Below, piece by piece: positions 33,099 through 34,454 of a stretch of DNA of 34,454 nt. Where the stretch lies: assembly GCA_003224755.1 (NCBI GenBank), contig QHZR01000129.1, forward strand, positions 1 to 34,454. Reading direction: 5' to 3'. Source of the DNA: Acidobacteriota bacterium. GTDB lineage: Bacteria > Acidobacteriota > Terriglobia > Terriglobales > Acidobacteriaceae. Numbering within the stretch: position 1 is the first letter of the stretch; every line of letters starts with the position of its first letter. The notes below the pieces were generated by a model. It was not told the origin of the DNA, did not search any database, and saw nothing but the letters and a program-made list of their open reading frames with translations. A program made the position numbers and the translations under genes.

Positions 33099-34250
33099 AT
33101 GGCAGGATCACCAGCAGTTCACTTGACGAAACGGGTTCAGACTGCGACAGGATGGACGTTCTGCCCGGTCGCATACGGTGGCCGTGGCCATATCAAGCCC
33201 AATGTCGTCAAAGTCCAAGGGGTAGAACAACGCCACGACGAGGGCGTTTATTACATAGACTGGCGTGCAGACGGCAAACGCTACAGAGTGACAGTCGGCA
33301 GGGATGCGACTGAAGCCGAGAATCGACGCCAAGCCAAAGAGAAGGAACTTGCTGCTATCAGCGCAGGCGTCCCTGTTCTTGCTCGAACAGATGGCCAGGT
33401 TTCACTCACGGCAGCCATCGCTGAATACCTCGAAGAGACTAAGCTCACGAAGAAACCAAAGACCCTCTCTGCGTATACGACTGCCCTGGCGTATTTTCAA
33501 GAGTCCTGCCACAAACAGTTCATTCTGGACATCGAGCGTAAAGACCTTCTGCGATACGCTGCCTTCCTGCGGGATGAAAAGGGACAGTCTCCCCGTTCGT
33601 GCTGGAACAAATTCTCCAATGTGATGATATTTCTCAAGGCGCAGGGCGTTCGAGAATTGCTTGCTAAAAACGACTATCCCAAGTTTGTTGAAGAGGAACC
33701 CGAGGTTTACGAGAAGGAAGAACTGGACACGTTTCTCTCAGCTTGCACCGATGAGGAACGGGTGTGGTTTGAATTCTTTTTGATGACGGGAATGCGTGAG
33801 CAAGAAGTGATGCACGTCTATTGGTCGGACGTAAATCTCCAGCACGCCACAGTGCGAGTTACACATAAACCTGACCGCAATTGGACCCCAAAAGTCTATA
33901 AGGAGCGCACGATTCCAATCCCTGACAAGCTAGTACGCCAGTTGAAGGCGTGGAAGGCGAAATCAGATAAGACCTGTACTCTCGTGTTCCCGACGTCTGG
34001 ATGTAAGCCGAAACTCGATTTCCTTGATTGCTGCAAGGCTGTTGCAGAGCGGGCAGCACTGAATTCAGATGATTTTTACCTGCACAAATTTCGGGCGACG
34101 TTCTGCACATGGCACCTGTGGGCTGGCGTGGATTTGAGAACTTGTCAGGATTGGATGGGGCACGTCGATATTGAGAGCACCATGCGATATTTGAAGCCCC
34201 AGCGTGGACAGCATATGCGGGAGAAGGTAAACCATACTTTTGCGGATTGA
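33099..34250 (+). CDS. Tyrosine recombinase/phage-type integrase
   Basis: The ATG at 33099 (MAGSPAVHLTKRVQ) has GAGG 6 nt upstream; a longer frame begins at 33075. The product is 383 residues. The N-terminal part resembles an arm-binding domain (GVYYIDWRADGKRYRVTVG), followed by a core-binding domain and the catalytic domain. The active-site set is visible: Arg in TGMREQE (R233), Lys in the KVYKERTIPI beta region, His-x-x-Arg in LHKFRATF (H329, R332), His in MGHVDIES (H355) and Tyr in TMRYLKP (Y364). It cuts and joins DNA at specific att sites. Its position just downstream of a broken tRNA-Ser, reading away from it, suggests that tRNA is its target. Confidence 0.93.
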   Translation: MAGSPAVHLTKRVQTATGWTFCPVAYGGRGHIKPNVVKVQGVEQRHDEGVYYIDWRADGKRYRVTVGRDATEAENRRQAKEKELAAISAGVPVLARTDGQVSLTAAIAEYLEETKLTKKPKTLSAYTTALAYFQESCHKQFILDIERKDLLRYAAFLRDEKGQSPRSCWNKFSNVMIFLKAQGVRELLAKNDYPKFVEEEPEVYEKEELDTFLSACTDEERVWFEFFLMTGMREQEVMHVYWSDVNLQHATVRVTHKPDRNWTPKVYKERTIPIPDKLVRQLKAWKAKSDKTCTLVFPTSGCKPKLDFLDCCKAVAERAALNSDDFYLHKFRATFCTWHLWAGVDLRTCQDWMGHVDIESTMRYLKPQRGQHMREKVNHTFAD

Positions 34251-34454
34251 AAAAGCTATTTTCTTGCCTGTCTTCGTAGCCAGCCCGTCTGTTCGAACCT
34301 GTTAGAATCCGCCGCATGGCGCTTGCGATTCGTCTAGCAGGATGATTCATCCAGGTTGTCATGGCTGTAGGCCTTTTCGGAGATAGGCTGGGGGAACGAG
34401 AGGCAATTTAAGGTAAGCTATTTCAGCCGAAGGTCGCTATTGTACTGCTGGATA

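Noticed and set aside
32750-33313. A 187-codon open frame on the plus strand across the tRNA fragment
   Set aside because: It runs through the tRNA fragment and out of frame into the integrase gene; its peptide has no family features. The antisense frame gives the well-known false peptide EREGFEPSI that comes from translating a tRNA-Ser.
34251-34454. Possible start of another gene after the integrase
   Set aside because: Only very short frames (about 9 and 16 codons) are present and no family is visible; nothing is called in these 204 bp.

Overview
The window looks like chromosomal DNA from a Gram-negative soil bacterium. An Acidobacteriota (Terriglobia-like) origin is my best guess; I infer it from moderate-to-high GC and protein style and could not test it. 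Most of the window is a Wzx/Wzy-type exopolysaccharide or capsule locus, flanked by two pieces that look mobile.

Left flank (1-2896): a tight minus-strand operon of four genes with 1-10 nt overlaps or gaps. It encodes a Rad52/single-strand-annealing-like protein, a small DUF669-like (possible ssDNA-binding) protein, a Cas4/RecB-like PD-(D/E)XK nuclease with four Fe-S-type cysteines, and an unrecognised protein cut by the window edge. A small XRE-type repressor is divergent from it. Three repeats of a GAATATGCAT-type word lie between them. This resembles a phage-type recombination module.

Polysaccharide block, minus strand (3022-13293). Reading in transcription order the genes are: a family-4 glycosyltransferase (GT4), an acyltransferase-3 protein, a Wzc-like chain-length regulator/tyrosine autokinase, a membrane-anchored TPR plus beta-sandwich protein, an O-antigen ligase/polymerase-like membrane protein, and a large secreted beta-helix protein.

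Polysaccharide block, mostly plus strand (13311-31474): two FkbM methyltransferases, a Wzx flippase, a GT4, a second Wzy-like protein, another GT4, asparagine synthetase-like amidotransferase 1, a GT2, amidotransferase 2, a two-domain dehydrogenase/oxidoreductase fusion, a glucuronyl C5-epimerase-like protein and a WbuB-like GT4. A third FkbM enzyme and a class I methyltransferase sit on the opposite strand. A Wza-type export protein (31485-32495, minus) closes the locus. Together these could build, methylate, acetylate, amidate and epimerise a uronic-acid-containing repeat unit, flip it, polymerise it and export it. No priming phosphoglycosyltransferase or nucleotide-sugar synthesis gene is visible.

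Right flank (32496-34454): about 430 bp without a gene, then a 65-nt 3' fragment of tRNA-Ser(UGA) that begins exactly in the anticodon loop, then a tyrosine integrase. This is the signature of an attachment site. Two of the glycosyltransferases appear frameshifted near their C termini.
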